Shown here: in pieces, positions 1 through 9,397 of the stretch
Position numbering within the stretch: the first letter of the stretch is position 1
Layout: each line of letters opens with the position of its first letter
NCBI RefSeq assembly: GCF_030646845.1
Contig: NZ_JAUSLE010000065.1
Location: 20,419 to 84,418, forward strand
Source: Rhodoferax sp.
GTDB taxonomy: Bacteria; Pseudomonadota; Gammaproteobacteria; Burkholderiales; Burkholderiaceae_C
Direction of reading: 5' to 3'
Length of the DNA stretch: 64,000 bases
The notes under the pieces: model-generated
What the model was told of the DNA's origin: nothing
What the model saw: the letters and a program-made list of their open reading frames with translations, nothing else
Databases searched by the model: none
Program-made: the position numbers and the translations under genes

Positions 1-1
1 A

Positions 2-376
2 GAGCAATTTATCTTTTATGAACAAATCGAAGCATTGTTTGTTGAGTTTCTTGAAAATGCACTTAACCGTACTGTAGAGCTGCTGTCGCTGGGCTACCCA
101 GTGACGATAAGAATGGCTATTGTGGGCGCCCATCGTTACCGAGCCCAGAGCATTAGCCGGGACGCGAATGAGAACCTCGACAACGTCGCTCCTGTACGCG
201 TCCACACGCCCATCCTGCAGCTTCCTGATGTGTATTTGGAGGAGCGGCCGTCAAGCGTTCCTCTGGCGCTTCAAAAGTCTTTCGACCGCCTTTGGCAAGC
301 CTGGGGGTATCCGAAAAGCTATTGTTTCAAAACTGGACGTGAGGGCCAGACTATTTGGCAAGGAAAGTCTCAATGA
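2..376 (+). CDS. C-terminal part of an unrecognised protein (cut by window edge)
   Basis: The reading frame is open from the left edge to a TGA at 374-376, so only the last 124 or so residues are visible. The first in-frame start inside the window is a weak TTG at 35, so the true start is most likely outside. The fragment ends with a segment rich in aromatic residues (Leu-Trp-Gln-Ala-Trp-Gly-Tyr, then a Phe-Lys-Thr-Gly turn). It reminds me of the C-terminus of large predicted DNA-binding or ATP-binding accessory proteins, but I cannot assign a family. It lies on the same strand as the Zorya genes and 50 bp upstream of the next small ORF, so it belongs to the same accessory region. Confidence 0.5.
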   Translation, partial: EQFIFYEQIEALFVEFLENALNRTVELLSLGYPVTIRMAIVGAHRYRAQSISRDANENLDNVAPVRVHTPILQLPDVYLEERPSSVPLALQKSFDRLWQAWGYPKSYCFKTGREGQTIWQGKSQ

Positions 377-426
377 GCGCATGCGCCCAAGCTGCCTTCC
401 CCCTATATAAATGCGGAGTACATTGA

Positions 427-720
427 TTGCATAGCGCTCCTTTTGAATTCCCTCCGCCAAAGAGCGGTGCCGACTTTGAGCGTATGTGCGCTCAAATCTA
501 TGGGGTGGTAGCTGCGGAATCCGGCTCTCGGTTCTCCGGTCGCTTCAAGCGGTTGCTCGAGACTGCTGCCGCTCACGAGAATCGTTCGCTTACGAACATG
601 CTGGAGACCCCCTCGCGTCACAAGAGTTGTCGCCTCCTTAGAAACCAAGAACACGGATTCGTGGCTGAGTCCGAACGCATTGCAACTGAAAAAACGAAGA
701 AGGGACGGACGTCCAAGTGA
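427..720 (+). CDS. small ribbon-helix-helix-like protein with a chimeric N-terminus, coupled to zorA
   Basis: A 97-aa ORF with a TTG start preceded by GGAG at about 8 nt; an ATG at 484 is the alternative. Residues 6-28 (PPPKSGADFERMC and following) look like the opening of Mrr/restriction-associated proteins. The part from about residue 35 (RFSGRFKRLLETAAAHENRS and TNMLE) matches the ribbon-helix-helix DNA-binding pattern of small CopG/Arc-type regulators. The C-terminus is basic (KKGRTSK). Its TGA overlaps the GTG of zorA by 4 nt, so the two are probably translationally coupled. I infer a DNA-binding repressor or antitoxin-like regulator of the Zorya operon. The join of two unrelated-looking halves suggests a recombination product. 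The family call is moderate and the link to Zorya control is inference. Confidence 0.5.
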   Translation: MHSAPFEFPPPKSGADFERMCAQIYGVVAAESGSRFSGRFKRLLETAAAHENRSLTNMLETPSRHKSCRLLRNQEHGFVAESERIATEKTKKGRTSK

Positions 721-2774
721 ATGTTTTAGACTCAATATTGAATGCACCCCCTCAGGTGCTGGTCACGGGAGGAACGCTCCTGGTCCTCATCGTCGTATTC
801 CTCACCGTATTTCTGGTCCCGGGCCTTTTGCATCTGAACCGACTGCGTTCGCTGCAGAAAGAGATAGGAAGGATTGAAAACAAGAACGTCGCGAACGCGT
901 TCAAGGTTATCTTCGCGGCAGATGCGCGGCTCGCCCACCTGTGGAAGGAATATCAGGACTCGTTGCATACGCAAGTCGAGGAGAGAGACGGGCAGATGGT
1001 CACGCTGGCGGTTCGCGCGACCGTGCCTGCCGAGGTCTATTTCAACAGCCAGTACGTCGTTGATAGTCGCCTTCGCACAGAGTTCTTCAAGCACCTGCCG
1101 GGTCTTTTCACGGGCATCGGAATTATCGGAACGTTCACGGGCTTGATTAGTGGGCTAAAGCTCTTTCAAGTAACAGAGAACGCCGCCGTTGTTCGAACAA
1201 GCCTTGAGTCGTTGATGCACTCCGTCAGTGAAGCATTCCTGATTTCAGCTGCTGCAATCACCACCGCAATGGTTGTGACCCTGTTCGAAAAGTTTCTACT
1301 ATCGTCCTTGTATCGCAGGACGGAAGCAATAGCCCATGCCATCGACGCACGCTTTGACTCCGGTGCCGGTGAAGAGTACCTGTCGCGGCTTGTGAAATCA
1401 TCAGAAGAGTCCGCCAGCCAAGCCAAAATTCTTAAGGACGCCCTCGTCGGGGAATTGGGCGACTTGTTGCGGGAACTCACGGGTGCTCAAATTGCATCGG
1501 CGAAGGAACAGCAGAATCACCTTGCCGAGAGAATGGCAGAGACTTCTCGCCAACAGGTCGAGGCTGCACGGCAGGATAACCAAGCGCTCGCAACGGCGAT
1601 TGCGGAGAGCATTCAGCAGAGTCTTTACGGGCCTATGCAGGATATCGCCAACACTGTGAAGTCGGCGAGTGGGGACCAAAGCGCAAACGCTGTCCGCATG
1701 TTGCAAGACGTCATGACGAGCTTCAGCCAACGGCTGAATGATTTGTTTGGGGGCCAAATCGCCGGCCTCAGCGACCTGAACCAGCAGACCGCCCAGAGCA
1801 TTCAAGCCGCCGTGACCACTCTCCAAGTGCTCGTCGCCAATCTAGAGGAGTCCAGCCAGCGGTCAACCGATACGATGGCCGAGCGTATGGCACAAGCGAT
1901 TGAGAAGATGGAGTCCCGGCAGGAAGCCATGAACTTGCAGTCGCAATCGTTCGTCGACCAGATTCAACAATTGGTTGCGTCCTCGCAGTCCGAAACCAGT
2001 ACAAAGCTCCAGTCCACCTTGGAGACTATCGGTACACAGGTTGCCAACATGTTGGCAACCCTAAGTGAGTCACAGAAGCAAGTCTTTGAAGGCAATCGCT
2101 CTCGTGAGCAGTCAATGACTGACCGGGCAAGCACCGCCGTGAACAGCATGTCGGCATCGATGGAAGGGGCAGTCAAAGAAATGAGCGCGGTTTCCGCGCA
2201 GATGGCGCAAAACGTCGCAACGCTGACGACCGTAACAACATCATCGGTGGACAAGATGAACGCCGGCGCCGAAGTGCTTAACACGGCTTCGAAGAACTTT
2301 GCGAACGCTGGGGACAAGGTAAGCAACGTGATGGGCCAAGCCGCCAACGTGTCCGCTAAGCTTACGGAAACGTCTGCCTCTCTCACCACTGGAGGCGTCG
2401 CGCTTCAAGAAGTCCTGCGAGACTACCGAAGTCAACGTGATGCGGTTGGACTGTTGGTGACAGAACTGCGTTCCACGGTTGATTTGGCCCGCAAGGAAGC
2501 ATCGCTGACCGGGGACATTCTTGCCCGCATAGAAAGGTCCGCAGAACGATTAGGTACAGCACAGAAAGCTGCCGATGAATATCTGGATGGGGTAAGTCGT
2601 GTTCTCGGTGACGCGCATACCACTTTCGCAACCGAGGTCAAGCGCACTCTCAATACTGCGAACACTGAGTTCCATACAAAACTGACGTCGGCGGTGGCCA
2701 TGTTGTCCGCCGGCGTCGGTGAGCTGGAAATCACGCTTGCTTCGATGGGCGCGCTTACGCCCACTAGGGCCTAA
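717..2774 (+). CDS. zorA: Zorya anti-phage motor subunit ZorA (MotA/ExbB-like with long coiled-coil tail)
   Basis: A 685-aa inner-membrane protein starting at GTG 717. Predicted membrane segments are at about 13-37, 127-149 and 172-195. The second and third sit in a MotA/TolQ/ExbB-type stretch (GIGIIGTFTGL). Residues 200-685 form a long Ala/Gln/Ser/Thr-rich region typical of the intracellular coiled-coil tail of ZorA. In the family, a ZorA pentamer surrounds a ZorB dimer, and the motor is driven by ion flow and senses phage infection. The neighbours confirm it: zorB begins 3 nt after the stop, followed by zorC and zorD in the type I order. The length is within the usual range for type I ZorA. 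I see no frameshift. Confidence 0.93.
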   Translation: MNVLDSILNAPPQVLVTGGTLLVLIVVFLTVFLVPGLLHLNRLRSLQKEIGRIENKNVANAFKVIFAADARLAHLWKEYQDSLHTQVEERDGQMVTLAVRATVPAEVYFNSQYVVDSRLRTEFFKHLPGLFTGIGIIGTFTGLISGLKLFQVTENAAVVRTSLESLMHSVSEAFLISAAAITTAMVVTLFEKFLLSSLYRRTEAIAHAIDARFDSGAGEEYLSRLVKSSEESASQAKILKDALVGELGDLLRELTGAQIASAKEQQNHLAERMAETSRQQVEAARQDNQALATAIAESIQQSLYGPMQDIANTVKSASGDQSANAVRMLQDVMTSFSQRLNDLFGGQIAGLSDLNQQTAQSIQAAVTTLQVLVANLEESSQRSTDTMAERMAQAIEKMESRQEAMNLQSQSFVDQIQQLVASSQSETSTKLQSTLETIGTQVANMLATLSESQKQVFEGNRSREQSMTDRASTAVNSMSASMEGAVKEMSAVSAQMAQNVATLTTVTTSSVDKMNAGAEVLNTASKNFANAGDKVSNVMGQAANVSAKLTETSASLTTGGVALQEVLRDYRSQRDAVGLLVTELRSTVDLARKEASLTGDILARIERSAERLGTAQKAADEYLDGVSRVLGDAHTTFATEVKRTLNTANTEFHTKLTSAVAMLSAGVGELEITLASMGALTPTRA

Positions 2775-2777
2775 GCG

Positions 2778-3488
2778 ATGTTTGGCTCAAGGATTGTGGT
2801 CAGGCGCGGCGGTCGCGACGAAGCGGAAAAGCCGTTCTGGATTTCTTTCGCCGACCTCATGACCGCTCTGATGGTCTTATTCCTCGTTGTCATGTGCGTG
2901 GCACTTCTCGCCGTGACTAAGAACGTCAGTGAACGGGAAAGGAAGGAAGCGCAGCATCAACAGGATATCAAGCGGATTCTTGAGCGGTTTGACGAGGCGT
3001 CAAAGCACTACGAGGGCATCACCGTCGACAAGGTCCACAACGTTATCGATTTCGGCGAAAGGGCGCGCTTCGCTTTGGGGAAATCCAGTCTCGGTGGGGG
3101 GCAGGACAGCGTGCTGCGTCAATTTGTTCCCGAAATCATCAACCTGGCCAATGACGAACTTGGAAAACGCGTCCTCAAGCGAATTGTGGTTGAGGGGTAC
3201 ACGGACAAGAGAGGGAGCTACCTCAGCAACCTCAACCTCAGCCTGCAACGCAGTCAACGAGTGCTTTGCGCGATGTTCGCAACAACGGGCCTGAACCAAT
3301 TATCGACCGACCAGAAGGAGAGTGTGCGAAGCCTTTTCCTTGTGGGGGGCTACTCATTCAATGCGGCAAAGAATACCGATGAAGAAAGTCGGCGCGTAGA
3401 GATGCGCCTGGAATTCCTCGGCGTAGATGAAAAGAAGGCGGCCCCGATGGAACAGTCTGGAAACTTCGGGGAATGCGCACTGCCATGA
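2778..3488 (+). CDS. zorB: Zorya motor subunit ZorB (MotB-like, OmpA C-terminal domain)
   Basis: A 236-aa protein with one N-terminal membrane helix (about residues 20-47). It carries the motif FADLMTALM, whose Asp26 matches the ion-channel aspartate of MotB/ZorB stator proteins. The periplasmic part (about 110-215) is an OmpA-like peptidoglycan-binding domain, seen in VVEGYTDKRG (137-146), the following Asn/Leu/Ser-rich helix and Arg161. In Zorya, ZorB pairs with ZorA to form a proton-driven complex anchored in the cell wall. The start is 3 nt after the zorA stop. The C-terminus overlaps zorC, which supports a single operon. Confidence 0.94.
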   Translation: MFGSRIVVRRGGRDEAEKPFWISFADLMTALMVLFLVVMCVALLAVTKNVSERERKEAQHQQDIKRILERFDEASKHYEGITVDKVHNVIDFGERARFALGKSSLGGGQDSVLRQFVPEIINLANDELGKRVLKRIVVEGYTDKRGSYLSNLNLSLQRSQRVLCAMFATTGLNQLSTDQKESVRSLFLVGGYSFNAAKNTDEESRRVEMRLEFLGVDEKKAAPMEQSGNFGECALP

Positions 3489-5182
3489 ATTCCTTGAACA
3501 AGCTCGAAGCGCTGCTGCGCCCCGGGACGGCGGAAGGTGCGCGCCAGATGACGGTTACTCGCGATATCGATGAAGTGCTCGCGGAGATGGAAAAACGGTC
3601 GAATGCACGGGAAAGCGGGAAAGTGCCGGCGGACCACCAATTCGAAGCCGTGCGGCGATTTTGGGACAGCCAGTCCATTCAGTCGTTCCGCGATGCCTAC
3701 CAGTTGTCGTGGGGCCTATGTGTTCCGCATCGCCAAGGTGGCCCCTGCATATTGGAAGACCGTTCGCGATTTCAGTGTGTGTTGGACGGTGTCGGAGCGT
3801 GGAAATCCCGTCCGATTGCTTTTCGGCGGTGTTTTCAGGGCTTGGTCAAGAGCTACTTCACCTACGACGGAATCGATGGAACTGCACCAGCGGTCGGGCG
3901 CCAGAATTGGAAACAGTTGCGCGACTACCTAAATGAAAACACTCGACTAATTTCTGACAAGCACGCGAACCCCGACTGGGTAGCTACCGCGTTTGGCAAC
4001 AGTCAGGTGTTCCGCGAAAACCCCTGTGACCCTTACGTCGACATACTTCTTCGCGGCGACACAAGTGCAATTGACCATCTTTGCAAGCACTTGGGAATTG
4101 GTCGGGCATCCTGGTTTCTGCGGGAACTGGTGCTGGCGCAGGTGAACGGTGCCACCAAATTGGGCAATGCCCAGTTTCAGGCGTTGATACCGCGTCTTCT
4201 GACTCTTCTTGCCGACAACGAAGTCCTTAGAGACCGTGGCCTCATCCTGGTGCTCGACCGGTACGCCAAGGTGCCAGGGGGGCATTTGCATCCAGACTTG
4301 CGAGACTCCTCCGTGCTTTGGTGGGGCAATCCCTGGTTGCCATCGAACGAAATGCGATGGGGTGGAGTCACGGAAGAATCGCGCTCCATGGTTGCGGATT
4401 GGCTGAAACTTGAGTTCATTGAGACGTTTTTCACCAAGCTCGCTGAAGACGGAACGGCGGACCCGCGACGTATGGAGTTTTGGAAGAGATACGTCAAGTC
4501 CATCGACCACATTCAGTTTGCTTTGGGCTCTTCGGCAAGGTGTTCGCGTGAGAGAGATTTTGTTGTCTTACGTAAAAAAATGGCCGGGCTTATTTGTGAG
4601 CTGGATGCGTCGGGAACGAACAACGCTTTCATCATGACCATGGGTACGCTCGTCGCTGTCGAATTCAGTGCAATGGGCAACGCGTTGTACGGCTATGACG
4701 CCCGCACAGAGCTGCCGTTCAACACTACTGAGCCTCTGACGTTGGGCAGTCGCAGCCAAAACTCTCTCAAACAGAAAGATAAGGCCATTTTGTGGCAGAG
4801 CCACCAAGACGGCATACATGGTTGGGACGCGTGGGAACCAATGTTCGACGCTACATTGCATCAGCACTTTGGAATAAGCCCAGATGCACAAAAACCTCGG
4901 GTGGTGCGTGTGGCAAAGCAGCCAGAGTCAGTGGCGCGTCCTCCCGTGGAGCCCGACCTTAGGGCCACGCCTCAGGCATTTCAGGATGCTGCGGATTTAA
5001 CTCGGCCCTATACGCGTGCCAGACTGACCAAGGTCGCGAAAGAACGTGGCTTTCAAGTTGACGACAAAGTCGCTGTCGGGGGTAGCCTGTGGGTTCGAAC
5101 TGCTGCGGATGACCTTTACGTCACACAGCTATTGACGAAGTGGGGCTTCCATCACAAGCCCGGCAAGGGTTGGTGGAAGTAA
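3473..5182 (+). CDS. zorC: Zorya type I protein ZorC (EH-signature domain)
   Basis: A 569-aa soluble protein. The start at 3473 overlaps zorB by 16 nt. An ATG at 3485 that overlaps the zorB stop as ATGA is equally possible, and neither has a strong ribosome-binding site. The body has no enzyme motif I can name. It fits the EH-signature protein found only in type I Zorya, and the last 55 or so residues form a compact Trp/Gly-rich module ending in GKGWWK. ZorC is thought to act with ZorD as the cytoplasmic effector part, recruited by the ZorAB motor and contacting DNA. The assignment rests mostly on its position between clear zorB and zorD genes and on its length. Confidence 0.85.
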   Translation: MRTAMNSLNKLEALLRPGTAEGARQMTVTRDIDEVLAEMEKRSNARESGKVPADHQFEAVRRFWDSQSIQSFRDAYQLSWGLCVPHRQGGPCILEDRSRFQCVLDGVGAWKSRPIAFRRCFQGLVKSYFTYDGIDGTAPAVGRQNWKQLRDYLNENTRLISDKHANPDWVATAFGNSQVFRENPCDPYVDILLRGDTSAIDHLCKHLGIGRASWFLRELVLAQVNGATKLGNAQFQALIPRLLTLLADNEVLRDRGLILVLDRYAKVPGGHLHPDLRDSSVLWWGNPWLPSNEMRWGGVTEESRSMVADWLKLEFIETFFTKLAEDGTADPRRMEFWKRYVKSIDHIQFALGSSARCSRERDFVVLRKKMAGLICELDASGTNNAFIMTMGTLVAVEFSAMGNALYGYDARTELPFNTTEPLTLGSRSQNSLKQKDKAILWQSHQDGIHGWDAWEPMFDATLHQHFGISPDAQKPRVVRVAKQPESVARPPVEPDLRATPQAFQDAADLTRPYTRARLTKVAKERGFQVDDKVAVGGSLWVRTAADDLYVTQLLTKWGFHHKPGKGWWK

Positions 5183-5190
5183 GGATACCA

Positions 5191-8100
5191 ATGTTCAAAC
5201 TATTCAAAAAATCCGGAGAGCCCTCTGGAAACCACTGGGTCCGAAGTTGGTCCGCAAGCGGCGTTCATCTGAGCCGCGGCGAGAGTTCTTGCGGCTTACA
5301 CATCGAGAGCCCCCTGGTCGATGGTTTCATGACCCAGTTGGCGGACGATGGACACGCCGTCGAAACCGCGGACGGCTACATCGTGGATTGGGACTCGCTG
5401 TATTCGGCGTTGGAGGAGCCGGCAAACGGTGCACTGGCCGGTCTGCTTTCACTTCCCCACCTCACCCAATCGCGTCCAGCCTTGCGAAGCAGGAATTCTT
5501 TGACCGACACGGATTTTTCGGTAGCAATTTCGGGCTGGAGCGACGATACCGGTGGCTCATCACAGTGGGAGCTTGTTGGCCCGCTGATGACAAGCGGTGA
5601 CAAAGTTGAGCTCATGCGCCCGGCTCAATGGGTACTATTCAAAGAGGTTGTCGCATTTGCGAAACGTCGTCCTGACCAGCGCGACAACCTGACACATCGG
5701 CAGGCGTGGGGTCGCATAAGGAAGCTGGCGTTAGCGGCCAACGCAAGGCTGGACGATTTCTTGCACCGATGCGTTGTCATCACACCCGAAAGGCTGCAAA
5801 TTGGGTTGCGCAGGTCCGAACATGTTTCAGACGACAGAGTCATTGAAATCGAGCCTAGCTTCGAGGGTGCACCGGCTGGGTGGCTAAATGCGTTCGATAG
5901 CAATCGGGATGTTCGGGACCGCTACGACATCGTGACGGACGAAGGCATCGTCCAAGTGCTCATTGCGCCCAAAGTGCGGACGGTTCTGGAGGAGGTTAAG
6001 CGCCTGCCGGGGCGGCGTGTTGCTGGTTCTCGGGCACAGGCATTCTTGCTTAACCCCTATGCGACCCTCGGCGACGATGCGGTCGACGTCATCGTCGAAT
6101 CCCAGTTCGAGCAGGCGCGCGAGAACGCTGGTCTTGGCTACGAGAGATTCCTCCCTGTATTTGAAAGGGATGCCGTTGGTTATCCACTCCGAGTCGGTCT
6201 GCTTATTGAGACGGCAAACACAAATGGGCCCGCATCTTCCGAAACGCAATGGCTGGATGATTCCTCCCTGGGCGCGTTCGTAAGGGCCCTGCAAACTGCA
6301 ATTGCTCGAGGCTATCAATTGGTGGCCTGGCAAGGATATGACCTGGAAATCCAGGGGGATACCCCGCGACATCTTGCAGAACTGAAGGAGGCGCTGGAAA
6401 CGAGACAGGTGCCACCCATGCTCGTGTCCTATGCCACTGTGCACGACTTGAGCGGCTATTCGTCGCGGGTAGAGGCTATCGGCATCGAGAAGCCCTATTA
6501 CTCACCCTACATCGCTAAAAAGAAAGACGATGAGGGATGGTTTCCTGAAAACGTCCTTCCCGTAGTTGTTTACCAGCCGCACGGCGAATCTGAGCCAGTG
6601 GCGGTCCCGACCAGTTCGGAGGTAATCGACCAACTTCGGAAAGCGGTGGTGACCGCGAAAGCCAAAGGCGAAACAACCGTCAGCGTGCCGTGGTTGCCGA
6701 AGCCCCTGACAATTCAAGAGGCCGATGGAATCACGACCACGTTTTCTGAAGTATTCGACGACGTTAAGGCCGGTAGGTTTGACCCCAGCAAACAAGGTGC
6801 TGCGCGACGGCAAGGAACAACCGCGTCGAAGAGCCTCATCCTTAGGGCCAACATTCAGTCACTCGACTACGACGAACCACGACGCGAAGCCCTGTTAGCT
6901 TTCCCGAAAGAGCCAGAGTTGCCCGCCACTATGCAGCCAGAGTTCTCCCTTCTGCCCCATCAGCGAGAAGGACTGGCGTGGATGCAACACCTGTACAAGC
7001 TGCAGGCTGAGCAGCACGTGCGCGGTGCCATTCTTGGCGACGACATGGGCTTGGGAAAAACATTTCAGCTTCTTGCCCTGATGGCCTGGCTTATCGAGCG
7101 CGACCCAAACGTAGAACCTATGCTTGTTGTGGCGCCCGTTTCGCTCCTTGAAAACTGGGCCGAAGAGGCAAGGAAATTCTTCCGGCCTGAGGCACTTCCG
7201 ATATTGACCGCGTATGGCAGTGCACTTCAGCCCCTGCGAGTGCCTCGCGCGCAAATTGACCAACGTTTGCGAGATGAGGATGGCCTCGTGAAGTTTCTGC
7301 GGCCGAACTGGATTGGCGCAGCAAAGGTCGTCTTGACTACGTACGAGACGCTTCGTGACCTCGAGTTCTCGTTCGCAGCGCAGCGATGGTCCCTGATGGT
7401 TTGCGACGAGGCTCAGCGCATCAAAAACCCGGCTGCGATGGTGACGCGTGCCGCAAAGAAACAAAACGTTGGTTTCAGAATAGCCTGCACCGGCACACCC
7501 GTTGAAAACACGCTGGCTGACATGTGGTGCCTGTTCGACTTTGTTCAGCCTGGGCTTCTTGGGGCATTGAACGATTTTGGGCAACGTTATCGCAAGCCCA
7601 TTGAAGCCAAGACGGAAGAAGAAACTGCTCGCGTCGAGGAGCTTCGAGCGCGAATAGCCCCTCAGATTTTGAGGCGCATGAAAGCCGAGGTTGCCAAGGA
7701 CTTGCCGAACAAAATTATCGTTGACGAGTGCCGCAAACTGCCGCTCTCGGTGGTCCAGCGCAACCTGTACGCTAAGGCTGTTGAAAGCTTTAAGCGGCGC
7801 GGCGACCCGGCCCACCCAACACCCTTCAAGAATCACCTCGGGCTGCTTCATTACCTTCGCGTGGTGTGCACCGACCCCCGTCCTTACGGGTTGAACGTTT
7901 TCAAGCCAGAGCCCATTCAACAGTATCGGGAAAAAGCGCCCAAGCTGGATTGGTTACTCAAAGAGCTTAAGGTCATCAAAGCGAAGGGCGAAAAGGTCAT
8001 CGTTTTTTGCGAATTTCGTGAAATTCAGCGACTGCTACAGCACTACATTGAGGAAGCGTTTGGCATTAGGCCGGACATCATCAACGGGGACACCAGCGCG

Positions 8101-8934
8101 TCCGCGAGCCACACCGCCAGCCGGCAAAAGCGAATTAAGGCTTTTCAAAGCAAGCCGGGGTTCGGCGTAATCGTGTTGTCACCGGTCGCGGTAGGCTTCG
8201 GGGTAAACATCCAAGGTGCCAATCACGTGGTTCATTACACCCGCACGTGGAATCCTGCGAAAGAAGACCAGGCAACCGACAGGGCGTACCGGATAGGGCA
8301 AACAAAGGACGTCTACGTTTACTACCCTGTGGTCTGTGCCGAGGACTTCACAACGTTTGACATCAAACTTGACCAGTTGCTTGCCTACAAGCGAGGCCTT
8401 GCCGACGACATGCTCAATGGGTCCGGCGATGTTGGCCCGGGGGATTTCAACATTGGGGATGTTGTCCCGGAAGCAGAGGGGAAAGACATCGACGAGCGAG
8501 TGAGTATTGACGTGGCGCTCCGCATGAGTTGGCAAACTTTCGAATGCCTGGCCGGTGTGCTTTGGACCAAGCGTGGTTTCGCGTGTTACCGGACCCCCGG
8601 CAGCAACGACAACGGTGTTGACGTTGTTGCTCTGGCAAATGGAAGTGGGGAACTGGTTCAGGCAAAAACCAGCGGAACTGATGGCGCCATGTTGGGTTGG
8701 GAGGCGGTTAAGGACGTTGTCACCGGTGAGGCCTTCTACAAGCGCCGACATCCGAACGTTGAATTTGCCAAGGTTTGCATTACCAACCAGTTTTTCAACG
8801 AGCATGCCCAGAAAAACGCGAAACTGAACTCTGTCGAGCTCATTGACCAAATCCAGCTGACATCTCTGCTGGAGAAGCACTCAGTGATGTTGCTCGAGGT
8901 GGAGAAAATGCAGTTCGCCGAGTGGCAGGAATAA
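5191..8934 (+). CDS. zorD: Zorya type I effector ZorD: SNF2-type helicase with C-terminal Mrr-like nuclease domain
   Basis: I place the start at ATG 5191, eight nt after the zorC stop, because TAAGGA lies 6 nt upstream. A longer in-frame start at 5140 would overlap zorC and lacks such a site. The product is 1247 aa. Walker A is GDDMGLGKT near residue 620, the DEAQ box (CDEAQRIKN) is near 738, and the C-terminal helicase motif (DRAYRIGQ) is near 1030, so this is a Swi2/Snf2 ATPase. The last 130 or so residues hold NGVDVVA (about 1142) and LVQAKTSG (about 1155). This is the D-(x)n-QxK pattern of Mrr-type PD-(D/E)XK nucleases. ZorD is the DNA-acting effector of Zorya. Nuclease activity in this copy is inferred from motifs. 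Confidence 0.92.
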   Translation: MFKLFKKSGEPSGNHWVRSWSASGVHLSRGESSCGLHIESPLVDGFMTQLADDGHAVETADGYIVDWDSLYSALEEPANGALAGLLSLPHLTQSRPALRSRNSLTDTDFSVAISGWSDDTGGSSQWELVGPLMTSGDKVELMRPAQWVLFKEVVAFAKRRPDQRDNLTHRQAWGRIRKLALAANARLDDFLHRCVVITPERLQIGLRRSEHVSDDRVIEIEPSFEGAPAGWLNAFDSNRDVRDRYDIVTDEGIVQVLIAPKVRTVLEEVKRLPGRRVAGSRAQAFLLNPYATLGDDAVDVIVESQFEQARENAGLGYERFLPVFERDAVGYPLRVGLLIETANTNGPASSETQWLDDSSLGAFVRALQTAIARGYQLVAWQGYDLEIQGDTPRHLAELKEALETRQVPPMLVSYATVHDLSGYSSRVEAIGIEKPYYSPYIAKKKDDEGWFPENVLPVVVYQPHGESEPVAVPTSSEVIDQLRKAVVTAKAKGETTVSVPWLPKPLTIQEADGITTTFSEVFDDVKAGRFDPSKQGAARRQGTTASKSLILRANIQSLDYDEPRREALLAFPKEPELPATMQPEFSLLPHQREGLAWMQHLYKLQAEQHVRGAILGDDMGLGKTFQLLALMAWLIERDPNVEPMLVVAPVSLLENWAEEARKFFRPEALPILTAYGSALQPLRVPRAQIDQRLRDEDGLVKFLRPNWIGAAKVVLTTYETLRDLEFSFAAQRWSLMVCDEAQRIKNPAAMVTRAAKKQNVGFRIACTGTPVENTLADMWCLFDFVQPGLLGALNDFGQRYRKPIEAKTEEETARVEELRARIAPQILRRMKAEVAKDLPNKIIVDECRKLPLSVVQRNLYAKAVESFKRRGDPAHPTPFKNHLGLLHYLRVVCTDPRPYGLNVFKPEPIQQYREKAPKLDWLLKELKVIKAKGEKVIVFCEFREIQRLLQHYIEEAFGIRPDIINGDTSASASHTASRQKRIKAFQSKPGFGVIVLSPVAVGFGVNIQGANHVVHYTRTWNPAKEDQATDRAYRIGQTKDVYVYYPVVCAEDFTTFDIKLDQLLAYKRGLADDMLNGSGDVGPGDFNIGDVVPEAEGKDIDERVSIDVALRMSWQTFECLAGVLWTKRGFACYRTPGSNDNGVDVVALANGSGELVQAKTSGTDGAMLGWEAVKDVVTGEAFYKRRHPNVEFAKVCITNQFFNEHAQKNAKLNSVELIDQIQLTSLLEKHSVMLLEVEKMQFAEWQE

Positions 8935-9157
8935 AGACTTCTCGCAAAACAAGAAATATGAACAATTCAAGGAGTCTTTGTGGAACAAGTGATTGACGCC
9001 AAGGACGCCCAGAACTGAAGTTGACCCCTTCTCGCGGACACCTTTGGGCTTCCTAGGAAGCGTCTTGACTGTCGCCACCCGACCAACAACGGACATTCAC
9101 GGCAGTACGCCAACTAACCCAGACCGGACATTCAGAAGGTCGGCACTGGGCTCTGCT
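8935..9157. other. spacer after zorD with a palindrome and two copies of the dispersed motif
   Basis: No gene is seen in these 223 bp. A 14-bp perfect palindrome centred on CCTAGG lies at 9048-9061. It is followed by a copy of the dispersed CGACCA-N4-CGGACATTC motif at 9080-9098 and a shortened copy at 9121-9135. No convincing U-tract terminator for the Zorya operon was found. Confidence 0.5.
9065..9098 (+). repeat. imperfect repeat copy A flanking the methyltransferase block
   Basis: TTGACTGTCGCCACCCGACC at 9065-9084 continues into the dispersed motif. It matches 10712-10732 at 19 of 21 positions. The two copies bracket the methyltransferase and small membrane protein genes in direct orientation. 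Confidence 0.6.
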
Positions 9158-9397
9158 TTACAGTTGGGTTAACTGCACTACCAGCGCCACAGGAATCCAG
9201 CCCGCGCAGGTCGCCACCATGTCCCAGATGTCAGCCGTGTTCGTGTCCGGGTGATAGGCATCATAGACCTCTCTACCGGCCCCGACCAGCAATACAGCGG
9301 CGCCGGCCAATGCAAGCGAGCCGGTAGCGATGACGACGAGGACCGTTATTGTTGCGCCCACTGAGAAATGCAGCAGTTTGTCGCTGGGAAGCTTCAT
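9158..9397 (-). CDS. small membrane protein, VanZ-like motif
   Basis: A 79-aa protein with two predicted membrane helices (about 10-42 and 59-78). It has a spaced pattern DKLLHFSVG, then GREVYDAYHP, then TADIWDMVATCAG. This His, Glu/Asp, Asp, Ala-Thr pattern is seen in small VanZ-like or phage-associated membrane proteins of unknown role. Its ATG shares one base with the TAA stop of the upstream methyltransferase gene (TAATG at 9395-9399), so translation is probably coupled. I cannot give a function. Confidence 0.55.
   Translation of the reverse strand: MKLPSDKLLHFSVGATITVLVVIATGSLALAGAAVLLVGAGREVYDAYHPDTNTADIWDMVATCAGWIPVALVVQLTQL

Noticed and set aside
6325..6340. Short match to the tRNA-Phe 3' end (GGTGGCCTGG) inside zorD
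   Set aside because: Only 11-12 bp long and within a well-conserved coding gene; not an attachment site.
6895..7920. Minus-strand ORF of 341 aa antisense to zorD
   Set aside because: It mirrors the helicase core of zorD, and its product shows no recognisable domain.
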